The notes beneath the pieces are model-generated. The model worked only from the letters and a program-made list of their open reading frames with translations, searched no databases and was not told where the DNA came from. DNA of 58,326 bases from a bacterium Ga0077546. Lineage in GTDB: Bacteria; Cyanobacteriota; Vampirovibrionia; Obscuribacterales; Obscuribacteraceae. The stretch is taken from the NCBI GenBank assembly GCA_001464165.1, contig LNEX01000332.1, positions 1 through 58,326 on the forward strand, given 5' to 3'. Position numbers and translations under genes: made by a program. Below are positions 1-7,987 of this stretch, piece by piece. The stretch's first letter is position 1; each line of letters begins with the position of its first letter.

Positions 1-891
1 GTTTACGCCCTCGACAACGAATGCCCGCATCAAGGGGCAGCGCTCTCGGGCGGCACAGTCAAACAAGGATGCATACGATGCCCATACCATGCTTGGCAAT
101 TCGATGGTCAGGGGCAGTGCCAGAACCGGCCCTCGGACCCCGACGCAAAAATACGGCAGCGCGATCACACTCGCTCTTGGGCAGCACGAGAACAAGATGG
201 CTTCGTCTGGCTTTTTGCCGGCGATGCAGCAGCTTCTAGCACAATTGAGATTCCGTCCTTGATCACTCCGAATGGTGCGGAAAAATGGTCTTCAGTCTAT
301 GGCATCTTTGACTTTGACGCCCATCTAAATCGCGTCATGTTAAATGGCACGGACATTGCTCATGTGCCGTTCGTCCACCCCGATCAATTCGGCAATGCCC
401 TCCGGCCTGAGACCCCGCGCTACCGACTGCAATACCATCCAGGTGGAGCTTCAGCATCGATTGCCAGCACTGCACCTTCAACCCTTGAGCAGATCGTGCT
501 CAGTCGGCTGGCGCTAAACGGCGACATGCAGGCTGTTGCCACCGCTTACTTTTACATGCCAAATATCACGGTTTTGCAAGTAGCGCGCGGAGGAAAGACG
601 GTGCTTCTAGTTAGCGCCCATGTGCCAATTGGCGACGAGGCCGGGCAATTCAGAACCCAGACCCACTGGGCTTTTCACCGGAATTTTCTGCACACAGGAC
701 TCTTTGATATCGCCTTCCGCAAGTCGATGAACGAAGTGTTTCAGGCAGACGCCGACATAATCAATCATCAACGACCTCAAGTCTTAACAGAAGAGCTTTT
801 GAAAGCTCCTTCCACAGCTGTGCCAAGTGATCTGTTGGGTGTTTACTATCGCAAGCTTTTGCTCACGGCGATACAAGCACAGTTAGATTAG
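1..891 (+). CDS. Rieske [2Fe-2S] oxygenase, C-terminal part (5' end outside window)
   Basis: Frame 1 is open from the left edge to the TAG at 889-891, so the gene begins before the window. The Rieske cluster ligands are visible as C8-x-H10 (CPHQGA) and C27-x2-H30 (CPYHAW). Downstream, D117-x2-H120-x4-H125 (DIAHVPFVH) matches the mononuclear-iron motif of Rieske non-haem oxygenases such as VanA (vanillate O-demethylase) and pheophorbide a oxygenase. The rest is a START-like catalytic domain ending in a helical tail. It probably hydroxylates or demethylates an aromatic or cyclic substrate using electrons from a reductase. No reductase is visible in the window and the substrate cannot be told. 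Confidence 0.88.
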   Translation, partial: VYALDNECPHQGAALSGGTVKQGCIRCPYHAWQFDGQGQCQNRPSDPDAKIRQRDHTRSWAAREQDGFVWLFAGDAAASSTIEIPSLITPNGAEKWSSVYGIFDFDAHLNRVMLNGTDIAHVPFVHPDQFGNALRPETPRYRLQYHPGGASASIASTAPSTLEQIVLSRLALNGDMQAVATAYFYMPNITVLQVARGGKTVLLVSAHVPIGDEAGQFRTQTHWAFHRNFLHTGLFDIAFRKSMNEVFQADADIINHQRPQVLTEELLKAPSTAVPSDLLGVYYRKLLLTAIQAQLD

Positions 892-917
892 CACGCAGTC
901 AAGAAATCAATTTCATT

Positions 918-941
918 CCCCGTCTGCACTATCAGGCGGGG
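918..941 (+). terminator. Weak terminator-like hairpin after the Rieske gene
   Basis: CCCCG (918-922) pairs with CGGGG (937-941), helped by CTG/CAG inside. It follows the Rieske stop by 27 bases. There is no clear T tract, so it may be a processing or attenuating hairpin rather than a full intrinsic terminator. Confidence 0.4.
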
Positions 942-967
942 TTCACCTTACTAATGGGTTCTCCAAT

Positions 968-1906
968 ATGGACAAAAACACTTATCGAATTCTAAGTCCG
1001 GAAGTAAATTGGTTCAATTTCACCTCAAACTTCGCAGGAAATATCTTCGGGGCACAAACAATTTACCTACTGCTCCGGAACAAATTTGAAATTTTGCCTC
1101 TTACCTGTAGCCTCAAAATTCTAGAACAAGGGGAGACAATAAGAGTTGATGGGCTGAATTTCAGAGGTACTGACTTAGATACGTTTCGTCTAAATCAAGC
1201 TGAGCATAGCCTTACTGACGGTATTCATGCACCGCTAACAACAAGCGGTGCTCGCGGCATTTTTCTTCAAAGCGGCGCGGGAATTTGGTTTACCCCCACC
1301 ATTAGCAATACTGATAGCAGTAACGAAGCAATCGAAGAAGGTCTTGATTTTTGGTTCTTAGTCAACTCAACTGCGCACCACCAGCTAGGGGTGTCATTTG
1401 ACAAAGGAAAGCCAACTCAAATTAGCTGGGTTCGACAAAACAACTCACAGAACACCGCTATCGTTGAAATTGGTGCACTGACACAAAAAAAGCTGAGCTT
1501 GCCAGACCAAATTATGGGAGGCATCTTTGAAGGGACACTTTTAGTTGTAGACGCTAAGTTGGCAATTACTTTCGAGCCCTTTCAATTCAATCCTAATCTC
1601 AACTTCGACCAGTCAGACTCAAGCCGCTCAGCCTACAACTTCTTAGGAAGCACCTTTGTCATTACACCGAATAGCTTGCGTAGCGACGCTGCGCTGGTCG
1701 TAGAATCTGCCGTTATTGAATCTCCCTTGAGCATTTATTACTCACGGGCCCGCTATAACAAAGCCGGTCGCTTTCTGGACTTCAGCCACGGTATTCTGCG
1801 CCGCAAAGCGGAAGCTAAAACTCTCTTCCACATAGCTGATACTGCATTACCGCAGCGAACGCGAACCCTTGAGTTAGTAGCTTATCAACGAAATTTGTAT
1901 AAATAA
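968..1906 (+). CDS. Orphan protein, 312 aa
   Basis: Not recognised. A soluble, mostly beta-looking protein with no signal peptide or membrane segment and few cysteines. Alternating hydrophobic stretches run through the middle (around residues 90-115 and 165-200) and the C-terminus is basic. The ribosome binding site is weak. Only 12 bases separate it from the next gene, which has a strong GGAGG, so the two are likely cotranscribed. No catalytic motif could be identified. Confidence 0.7.
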   Translation: MDKNTYRILSPEVNWFNFTSNFAGNIFGAQTIYLLLRNKFEILPLTCSLKILEQGETIRVDGLNFRGTDLDTFRLNQAEHSLTDGIHAPLTTSGARGIFLQSGAGIWFTPTISNTDSSNEAIEEGLDFWFLVNSTAHHQLGVSFDKGKPTQISWVRQNNSQNTAIVEIGALTQKKLSLPDQIMGGIFEGTLLVVDAKLAITFEPFQFNPNLNFDQSDSSRSAYNFLGSTFVITPNSLRSDAALVVESAVIESPLSIYYSRARYNKAGRFLDFSHGILRRKAEAKTLFHIADTALPQRTRTLELVAYQRNLYK

Positions 1907-1918
1907 AGTGGAGGCTTC

Positions 1919-2518
1919 ATGAATACAAATAATGTTGCCAGTCTATATGAGCATAGCTCAACTGAGCCTGGCAACGGCACTATCGAAACTTTTCCCCTAT
2001 CAACAGAGACTAAAGTTCTGCTCGAACTTTTAACCGAACTGTTTGCCGAAAATTGGATGAATATTCAATTTGGCATACTGATTCAAGGCTCGGTGCTTGA
2101 GATTTCTTTACCTCATGCACCAACCCTAGTAAGGCTGCTAGATGGTTATCTAACAATCACGTTTGGAAATACTCTGCACTTTCATCTGTGCATTGGTACC
2201 AATCGTGGTCCGCGCCAACAGCCTACATCTGAAGCTTTGCAAAAGCACAGAAAGGTTTCGCGAGCAGAGTTATATCGCTTCTTGAATAACAAGTCGCAGC
2301 CGGTCTCATGGGGTCTGAGATTGTTTAACGGTGAAGAGGAACACATGCTCACTGTCTATCTACCAAACCCACTCTTGACCGACGAAGGTCGAAAAGCCAC
2401 TACTCCCGACTGGGAAAAACTCCAACTTTGGGAGCATCTACGAGCTAAGTATCTAGGCTTAGAGCCAGTTGATCCTAAAGACTACCTGGCAAAAAAATTC
2501 GTACACTGCTGCTGCTAA
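1919..2518 (+). CDS. Orphan protein with C-terminal cysteine run, 199 aa
   Basis: Not recognised. The start follows a good GTGGAGG site and lies 12 bases after the upstream gene, suggesting one operon. A beta-rich central part (about residues 45-100) is followed by a charged helical region. The protein ends in HCCC immediately before the stop; such a terminal cysteine run could be a lipidation, metal-binding or redox site, but this is speculation. No neighbour explains its function. Confidence 0.7.
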   Translation: MNTNNVASLYEHSSTEPGNGTIETFPLSTETKVLLELLTELFAENWMNIQFGILIQGSVLEISLPHAPTLVRLLDGYLTITFGNTLHFHLCIGTNRGPRQQPTSEALQKHRKVSRAELYRFLNNKSQPVSWGLRLFNGEEEHMLTVYLPNPLLTDEGRKATTPDWEKLQLWEHLRAKYLGLEPVDPKDYLAKKFVHCCC

Positions 2519-2554
2519 TTCAAAAATTTCAAGGACTCTCATACAGAGAAAATC

Positions 2555-2953
2555 ATGACTCTAATTTTGGTTTCCATTTTCTGTGGCGCGAACTTGGCGC
2601 TGACAGCTGCCATTCTATGGCGGGCCAGTTTCACAAATCATCGGCTGTTCAAAGATAACGGCAACAATGAGCCAATTCGCACTAAGAATAAGTTCTTCGG
2701 TGCATTTAACGGACTATACGATCTCCTTGATCGAATGCCCTGGCTCCGTCGCAGTGGCACAGCCAATGAACTTGATTTGCTTAAGGCACTGCTAATACCC
2801 GTGATTCTAAGTGTATTCGTTGGCTTCCTTACCATCAAGCCAAGCCTAGTGGGTTCGCTCTTTGTACTCGGTTTCTTGAACTCTCAAATCAACATTCTTT
2901 TGTTGTTGCATCCAGTAATCAAGAAATCACTTGCCCAAAGCCGTAAACCATAG
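2555..2953 (+). CDS. Small membrane protein, 132 aa
   Basis: Unrecognised integral membrane protein. One hydrophobic segment lies at the N-terminus (residues 2-22), then a basic loop of about 60 residues, then two hydrophobic segments near residues 78-97 and 98-121, ending in a basic tail. It follows the two orphan genes in the same direction with a 36-base gap and could belong to their operon. The function is unknown. Confidence 0.65.
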   Translation: MTLILVSIFCGANLALTAAILWRASFTNHRLFKDNGNNEPIRTKNKFFGAFNGLYDLLDRMPWLRRSGTANELDLLKALLIPVILSVFVGFLTIKPSLVGSLFVLGFLNSQINILLLLHPVIKKSLAQSRKP

Positions 2954-2959
2954 ATCTCT

Positions 2960-2990
2960 GGTTGCGCTTCAGGTCTAACCTGGCGCAGCC
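2960..2990 (+). terminator. Stable hairpin after the membrane protein gene
   Basis: GGTTGCGC (2960-2967) pairs with GCGCAGCC (2983-2990), with AGGT/ACCT stacked inside around a CTA loop. There is no T tract. It resembles the GGCTGC/GCAGCC hairpins that end several genes elsewhere in the window. Confidence 0.5.
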
Positions 2991-3113
2991 AATGGCCAGT
3001 CAGAGTCAACTAAAGCTCATTTGATAGAGCGCTTGCAGCAATGCTTGCGAAAACAAAATCGCTTCTGCGTGACAGGCCGAAGCTCAAACCAATAGAAGGA
3101 AGAAAGAAAAATC

Positions 3114-3341
3114 ATGGTTACTCTAATCTGTTTAGCACTCGGCGGTTTCATTTGATTTGCATCAGTGAAGTCAGGCACCTTCAACGAAGGAGGTGGGCTA
3201 GTCCTTTTAGCATTGTCTTTCGCAGCTCTTGTAATTTCGGGCATTGCCGGTGCACTGAGTGCATTTTTCCCTCCTTTCGGGGGATTAGCGGCATTCTTAA
3301 TAGCCTTTGTCTGCGGAGTTTTTGTCACGGAACATTTATGA
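3114..3341 (+). pseudogene. Decayed copy of the small membrane protein at 46335-46574 (in-frame TGA)
   Basis: Reading from ATG 3114 gives a 75-residue hydrophobic protein interrupted by TGA at codon 14 (3153-3155). It aligns end to end, without gaps, with the intact protein at 46335-46574 (both begin MVTLI and share IAGALSA/VAGALSA and FGVFVT-type blocks). The TGA stands where the intact copy has GGA (Gly), a single G-to-T change. About 60 bases of upstream sequence, including the ribosome binding region, also match. Since TGA ends many intact genes here, recoding as glycine is unlikely and a recent nonsense mutation is the simplest reading. Confidence 0.7.
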
Positions 3342-3472
3342 TAAAGCGGCGGAATTGCCACAATCCAGCGGCTTTAATTCGGCTAAGCAGAATCCTGATT
3401 GTACCTACTCAGTGCAATTGAACTTGCTCCGTTTAGTCAATCGACCACCTAATATGTATAAACAAAAACAGA

Positions 3473-3981
3473 ATGCCACTAGTTCCTTCTAATAACAGTC
3501 AAGCCAATCTCAATGACCATACGCCCACTTCAGGCCGCCTTCTAGATGTTCCTGAACCGTTCAGAAGCAAAACCGCGCAAAGCATCAAGGCAGTGTTTAA
3601 CCTACCTCCCGCCTATTCGGACGAAGAGGCTCTCCTTTACTACTGGACCTTGTTTATGGGGCACTAAATGCGCGCCAAGACATTCAAAATGCTTTGATTC
3701 AAACACGCCCTAAAAATATGGACAACCAAGAGTTCCAGCGTCGACGCGAAAGTGCCATCAGTAAAGTGCGGCAGCAAATAGACCGAATTAATGGCGTTGC
3801 CAACTCCAAGTTGCTAGATGTCTATGACACTGGAGTTGGCTCACCAGAACATACCTACCAAGCTAACCAACGGGCAAAAGCCAACGGGCAAAATCCCCTT
3901 GCCTTAAGCAACTGCCAACTTTGCCTTGACCGATGCCCAGTCCAATCGCGTCGATTGAGACACACAGGGCCAACTAACTAG
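3473..3981 (+). pseudogene. Orphan gene split by a one-base frameshift
   Basis: The frame from ATG 3473 reads 64 residues and stops at 3665-3667 just after a GGGG run. Shifting one base within that run (adding one G) restores a frame that continues smoothly through ALNARQDIQNALIQTRPK to the stop at 3979-3981, giving about 169 residues in all. The second half contains a charged helix (about 3724-3810) and a Cys-rich LCLDRCP stretch near the end. The joined product is not recognised. The shift could be a real mutation or a homopolymer sequencing error. Confidence 0.55.
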
Positions 3982-3994
3982 TGAGGAGTGTTAC

Positions 3995-4138
3995 ATGAAA
4001 TTCGACTGGAAAATTATTTCGCTCTATCTTCTATTTGGATTGATAGCGTTCTTGGCTATCAACAATGGTCTTGATCGTTCAACCCAAGTGCGCTGCACCG
4101 GCGGCGACGCGAGGGCTTGTAAGGCCTTAGAGCGGTAA
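3995..4138 (+). CDS. Single-pass small membrane protein, 47 aa
   Basis: Short ORF with a strong GAGGAG site about 8 bases before ATG. One hydrophobic helix (residues 7-24) is followed by a short polar tail with two cysteines (RCTGGDARAC). It is followed within 20 bases by an intrinsic terminator, which supports a real expressed gene. The function is unknown. Confidence 0.55.
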   Translation: MKFDWKIISLYLLFGLIAFLAINNGLDRSTQVRCTGGDARACKALER

Positions 4139-4157
4139 TTCTAAATAGATTCGTTTC

Positions 4158-4183
4158 AAGGGGCGAAAAACCCCCTCTTTTTT
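4158..4183 (+). terminator. Intrinsic terminator
   Basis: AGGGG (4159-4163) pairs with CCCCT (4172-4176) around an A-rich loop, followed by a run of seven T interrupted by one C. It ends the 47-aa gene and faces the convergent gene at 4209. Confidence 0.75.
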
Positions 4184-4196
4184 GCTGGTATATTAA

Positions 4197-4208
4197 TAGA
4201 CCGGTCTA
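4197..4208. repeat. TAGACCGGTCTA palindrome, copy 1
   Basis: Perfect 12-bp palindrome embedded in AATAGACCGGTCTACTAA just after a terminator and between convergent genes. Near-identical elements lie at 18060-18071 and 48729-48740, each also after a T-rich terminator-like tract. The form resembles a dimeric repressor operator (TetR-like half site AGACC), but its position at gene ends is unusual. Confidence 0.6.
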
Positions 4209-4865
4209 CTAACAAACTGGCAAAAAAACCTGGTCTTCAGAGTCAATTCTGAAGAACCAGGGTTTGCCATACTCGCAGTTCGTTTGTTTAGTTACTATGT
4301 TTGCCAATGGAGTGCAGGGATCGGCCATAGGTGCAAGGAAATCAGCAACACGATGAGACTGAGGAATAACGTTTTTCGCTGTTTTTTCGTACGCATAACT
4401 CTCAAAACGATCAGCTGCGCCTATACCAAAAACGATCGGGGCCACCAGAGCCTGGGTATCGCTGATTGAACAAATCCCATCAAGGCTGGCTGGTTGGCTG
4501 AAAGCTTCACATATATTGGACACTTCGCTGCTCCAATAAAGTACATCATCAAGCTGTAGTTCGACGAGAATGTCTTTCCGCGCTTGAGCAAGAGAGATAT
4601 TCTGTTCAAGCGAATTCTTTTCTGCAAGAGGATCAATCAGTGTCAAAGCTGAGAGTAGCAGAGCGAAAAAGACCGAGCTCCAGACAAGAAATACACGAGG
4701 CTTGCAAAAATTGTCGAACTCACCTCCTTCTTTGGCGTTCGCGGCCAGGCGAAAGAGGCGTTCGTTAAGCCCTTCATTTAATGACGGATTTACTCGCACT
4801 TTTGCAAGAAATTCGACAAAAGTTGAGGGTAGCGTCGAATCTTCTACTGCTACAAATCCTGACAC
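4209..4865 (-). CDS. Single-pass membrane protein of unknown function, 218 aa
   Basis: Not recognised. An N-terminal cytoplasmic part of about 57 residues is followed by one hydrophobic helix (VFLVWSSVFFALLLSALTLI, about residues 58-77) and a C-terminal domain of about 140 residues that would lie outside the membrane. That domain has five cysteines (near 118, 132, 183, 194 and the terminal residue), consistent with disulfides in the periplasm. The start lies only 3 bases after the stop of the frameshifted NTPase gene at 4869, so it is the last gene of that minus-strand operon. Confidence 0.65.
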   Translation of the reverse strand: MSGFVAVEDSTLPSTFVEFLAKVRVNPSLNEGLNERLFRLAANAKEGGEFDNFCKPRVFLVWSSVFFALLLSALTLIDPLAEKNSLEQNISLAQARKDILVELQLDDVLYWSSEVSNICEAFSQPASLDGICSISDTQALVAPIVFGIGAADRFESYAYEKTAKNVIPQSHRVADFLAPMADPCTPLANIVTKQTNCEYGKPWFFRIDSEDQVFLPVC

Positions 4866-4868
4866 ATT

Positions 4869-5373
4869 TCAGAGCGAAAGTGAGTTAACAGTGGTTTGGA
4901 TGAAGGCGAGGCGAGCACCTACTGGCATAGCCGGAACACGCACAGTTGTAACTCCCCGAAGTTGATAGAATTCTTCGATTAGTGGCGTGATTTGCTTCGT
5001 GAACGCTAGGTCTTCAAAGGCTGGGCGCACGCCGTTGTGCTCGAACGTTTCTACATGTTCTAACACCAGCGTCAATCATTGACGGGCAATAGTCCATTTG
5101 AAGTTGGCAATAGGCTGCACCATCGAGCATCCCGCGGTCGAGAATGTAAAGCTCACCCGGCTTTAATTGTGCTTCGTTCTCTTTTTGCCGATCTAAAACA
5201 GCGTTCTGAAAGGTGAGAAGATCACAGCTCGGGTGGAATTCGCCTTCAAGAATTATCTGTGTTCCAGCCTCCTCTAGAACCTTAATTCCAGAATCTTTTA
5301 GTAGCTCTATCAACGTTGTTTTGCCAACTGATGGTCCGCCAGTAAGTACGATGCAGTTAGATTTTGCATTCAT
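4869..5373 (-). pseudogene. AAA_28 / NadR-like P-loop ATPase, frameshifted
   Basis: From ATG 5373 the protein opens with the P-loop GGPSVGKTTL, followed by a Walker-B-like region (LYILDRGMLDGAAYC), as in the AAA_28 family (NadR-kinase-like, Ttd14-like). After MIDAGV the frame runs into noise and stops at 5014. The expected C-terminal motif (ETFEHNGVRP ... LAFIQ) continues in another frame at 4869-5075, so one frameshift near 5060-5080 splits the gene, and part of the linker may be missing. The start overlaps the 3' end of the HAD gene by 17 bases, which suggests translational coupling. Family members phosphorylate nucleosides or small metabolites, but the substrate here is unknown. Confidence 0.65.
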
Positions 5374-6250
5374 TCGATTCGCTGTCTTTGTAGTTGTTTG
5401 TAGAAATAAATAGTTGAACTGCCACCGCAAAGTTAGTGCCTGCACTGCTCGGTGGTGCAATTAGCTTTGCTGCGTCTTTTGCGGCATCAGTGGCATGGTT
5501 CATGGCAAAACTCTGATGCGCCCAGCGAAGAGCGGCAACGTCATTGTTGCCATCTCCAAAAAACGTCACTTGCTCTGGTGTGCCTAGGCAAGATAGACCT
5601 GAGACCTTGTCGACACCACGGGCGGTGAACTCAAGAGTGATGGAATTTCTAATCAGGTTTGACTGACTAATAACACTCTCAGGGAGACTTGCTTCAAAGC
5701 TTTGCAGAAGCGGGGAGGGCCCCATAAGCAATATCTTGTGCACTTTGCTTCTTACCACCGCAGTGACTGCACTGTGTCCAAAGTGGTTAGGTAATTCGCG
5801 GCGGTGCCTATCCATATCATCGTTCCATTCAAACTTCGAAGTAACACGGATGCCGTCGCGACGGAAAGATAGTGCCGTGATTTGTCGAGCTTGAGCAGAT
5901 CGCAGAATGGTCGCAACCGCTTGACGAGGTAGTGACACATCGCGAATGTGTCTGCCATTAGGAATGCGCACTGAAGCCCCATCAGCAGTCACCAGAGGCC
6001 CCTGTAAACCGAGCTGCTGATAGTAAGGCAAGGTATGTTGGTAAACTCTTCCTGTGGTCAATACAATTGAGAATCCAAGTTCTATAAGCTGTTCAATTGC
6101 ATGGGCATTCTCAGAGCTGATCCGTTTTTCAGCGTCGAGCAGAGTGCCGTCAAGATCTACTGCCGCGATTTTTCCAGAATCAATCGGCGGCGGAAGACAA
6201 CAGGAAGAAGAAGAAGGGCAGTAGATGCTGCCCTTTCTGCTTGGTGTCAT
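5357..6250 (-). CDS. Cof-type HAD-IIB phosphatase
   Basis: All four HAD signatures are present: motif I DLDGTLL, motif II TTGR, the conserved lysine (SKVHKILL) and motif IV FFGDGNNDVAAL with the following AMNHATDAAKDAAKLI block typical of Cof/YbjI/SupH-like enzymes. The 297-aa length fits the family. It should dephosphorylate a small phosphorylated metabolite (sugar phosphate or flavin/nucleotide precursor) in the cytoplasm. Its neighbours, a GTP-cyclohydrolase-II-like gene upstream and a P-loop kinase-like gene overlapping its end, suggest a nucleotide or flavin-type substrate. The roughly 25-residue Ser/Cys/Pro-rich N-terminal extension before motif I is unusual. Confidence 0.88.
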   Translation of the reverse strand: MTPSRKGSIYCPSSSSCCLPPPIDSGKIAAVDLDGTLLDAEKRISSENAHAIEQLIELGFSIVLTTGRVYQHTLPYYQQLGLQGPLVTADGASVRIPNGRHIRDVSLPRQAVATILRSAQARQITALSFRRDGIRVTSKFEWNDDMDRHRRELPNHFGHSAVTAVVRSKVHKILLMGPSPLLQSFEASLPESVISQSNLIRNSITLEFTARGVDKVSGLSCLGTPEQVTFFGDGNNDVAALRWAHQSFAMNHATDAAKDAAKLIAPPSSAGTNFAVAVQLFISTNNYKDSESNECKI

Positions 6251-6277
6251 GGTTTTGTCCTGATTTAAGTTAGCTTT

Positions 6278-6832
6278 TTAGGCAGCCGAATCTTCTGCTA
6301 GCTGTGGCAACCAGTGTCCGAACACGCGAGCCTTATAGTCATACAGAGTAGACAAGTTAGGGTCGTTGACAACGATAGGAACAATGCCAGTGACTTCAAT
6401 GCCATATTCTTGAAGGATTTTGACTTTCTCCGGGTTATTGGTCATGACCTTTACCCGAGAAATATTGAGGTTGCGCAGAATAGCCACAGATGTGCGGAAA
6501 TCTCGATGATCGCCTTTGACCGGATACATCTGACCGTCGAAAGCTTTGAGCTTCTTGAAATAACCGTGAGCCTTACCCTCATGGGCAAAGTGATAAATCA
6601 CAAGGGCGGGACCTTGGTGCTCAACCATCATTTTTAGCGAAATCTCAAATTGTTCGTTGCAGTCACAGCTTTGATCATGAAAGACATCACCAGTGAAGCA
6701 AGCGCTATTGATGCGAAGCAATACCTCAGAACCCGATACGAGGTTATCGATATCGCCTTTGTAGATAAGAGCGTGTTCTTCCTTCGGGCTGAAACCATTT
6801 AAGTGGAACTGCAAAAACGCGGTCACATACAC
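6278..6832 (-). CDS. GTP cyclohydrolase II-like protein (RibA family), probably 5'-frameshifted
   Basis: The zinc-binding signature C-x10-C-x-C is intact (SACFTGDVFHDQSCDCNEQ), preceded by LLRIN as in RibA (VRVHSECLTGD). The later NNPEK...YGIEVTGIVPI block matches RibA's LLTNNPxK...YGLEV region. The GTP-guanine loop differs (HEGKAHGYFKK instead of EGRGIGL), and DHRDFRTSVAIL replaces DLRDYGIGAQIL, so the substrate or product may differ. The expected N-terminal strand (..ALPRV + YVTAFLQFHLNGF..) continues upstream in another frame to ATG 7004, suggesting a one-base frameshift near 6830-6845 and a full gene of 6278-7004. It is cotranscribed with the HAD phosphatase 27 bases downstream. Confidence 0.75.
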   Translation of the reverse strand: MYVTAFLQFHLNGFSPKEEHALIYKGDIDNLVSGSEVLLRINSACFTGDVFHDQSCDCNEQFEISLKMMVEHQGPALVIYHFAHEGKAHGYFKKLKAFDGQMYPVKGDHRDFRTSVAILRNLNISRVKVMTNNPEKVKILQEYGIEVTGIVPIVVNDPNLSTLYDYKARVFGHWLPQLAEDSAA

Positions 6833-7161
6833 GAGGCAGGGCGACCATTTTGCTTTTGCGTTTGAGGCAATCTAGGAGACTAGCTGGATACAGAGATGTA
6901 AATTGTTTTGCCATGATTTGCTTGGTAAATTTCAAAGTTTGAAAATAATCATCAAGATCATCTGGCCTACGACTGTAGGAACGATGGATGCATAGTTTTG
7001 CCACTGTGATTGTGTTTGGCGATTTGCCTTTTGAACATCAAAGAAATAGGAGACTGTTTTTAAATTACAGCTTTAACCTAGCTGTTCCTTGACAGCCTGT
7101 AAACTCCCCGAACTCATAAGTTGCTCAGGTTTCTGGGCGCGCACCGGTGAGATAGAGCTAA

Positions 7162-7179
7162 TACGACAGATCTGTCGTA
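7162..7179. promoter_or_regulatory. Perfect 18-bp palindrome between divergent nucleotide-enzyme genes
   Basis: TACGACAGATCTGTCGTA is its own reverse complement. It sits in the 315-base gap between the minus-strand GTP-cyclohydrolase-like gene and the plus-strand thymidylate-synthase-like gene, where a shared operator would be expected. Half sites of the form ACGACA/TGTCGT are typical of dimeric winged-helix or HTH repressors. The rest of the gap (7005-7319) holds no gene I can support. Confidence 0.55.
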
Positions 7180-7319
7180 GTTAGGCTCACGCGAGCCATG
7201 ACCTAGCAACACAGCCGCTTACAAAAATTCTACGTTTTACTCTGGCTAGACCTAATTATGAATGTATGATTGCTATGCCTTGGGGTATCGTTTTAGTTTA
7301 GTGGATTCAGTAAGTCGCT

Positions 7320-7961
7320 ATGTTGCATATTCACTCTACAAATGCAGTTTCTGCTTGGAGAGAAACTCTGCTGAGCCTGATGCTCTCAGGCTCAGGCACT
7401 GATAACACAAAGTATTATCGTGACGATTTCGTTGTCATAGAGCTAGAGCAACCAAGTATTGAACCGCTTGATTCACTTTTTCCTATGGTTCAGACCGACA
7501 TTGACACAATTAACCAATACATTGTCAGCGGCGAGAACGAGAAAAGTGTCGTCCATGAATGGACTAAGCTTTACTACCACAGAATGTTCGATCAGCCACA
7601 CAGTCAAATTGAATTTATTTTGGAAATGCTTTCTTTACCCGAACCCGTTGGCGAGGCGCAAATGTCACTCTGGGATAAGTCTATAGACCAGTCTCAATTG
7701 ATTAGCCCGTGCACATCGATAATATGGGCACGAAAAAAACGAAATCGGCTTGAACTTCACGTGCACGCACATTCGTCTGATGCTTACAAGAAACTGCTTA
7801 TGAACATGCAAGAATTTATAGCCATACAGTACTATTTGACAGAACGACTAAACATAACTGTTGGTAAGTACTTTCATGTGATTGATTCTTGCCACATTCA
7901 TGGTGAAGACTTACAGGCTTGCCTTGACGTCCTTAGCCAGCTTAGCCTAAAAATTGTCTGA
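7320..7961 (+). CDS. Thymidylate synthase-like protein
   Basis: The C-terminal two thirds follow the thymidylate synthase fold pattern: a PC motif with the candidate catalytic cysteine (LISPCTSIIW, near residue 130), a strand ending in HAHSSDAY where ThyA has RSND, a long helix (KKLLMNMQEFIAIQYYL), then GKYFHVIDSCHIHGEDL aligned to ThyA's GDaHiYxNH. At 213 aa it is shorter than ThyA (about 264), and the N-terminal folate/dUMP-binding part is altered. Related enzymes include dCMP/CMP hydroxymethylases and UMP methylases of phage and nucleoside-antibiotic pathways. It is followed at 26 bases by a P-loop NTPase. Assignment to the superfamily is fairly secure; the substrate is not known. Confidence 0.65.
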   Translation: MLHIHSTNAVSAWRETLLSLMLSGSGTDNTKYYRDDFVVIELEQPSIEPLDSLFPMVQTDIDTINQYIVSGENEKSVVHEWTKLYYHRMFDQPHSQIEFILEMLSLPEPVGEAQMSLWDKSIDQSQLISPCTSIIWARKKRNRLELHVHAHSSDAYKKLLMNMQEFIAIQYYLTERLNITVGKYFHVIDSCHIHGEDLQACLDVLSQLSLKIV

Positions 7962-7987
7962 AAACTTTGCTTTGAGGTGGTTATTAA

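Noticed and set aside
3153..3155. TGA read as glycine or selenocysteine
   Set aside because: Many intact genes stop at TGA; no selenocysteine hairpin pattern was seen. Kept only as a check in the findings.
6744..7004. 86-aa independent minus-strand gene
   Set aside because: Its middle part reads as the missing N-terminus of the GTP-cyclohydrolase-like protein in another frame, so it is more likely the 5' part of that gene.
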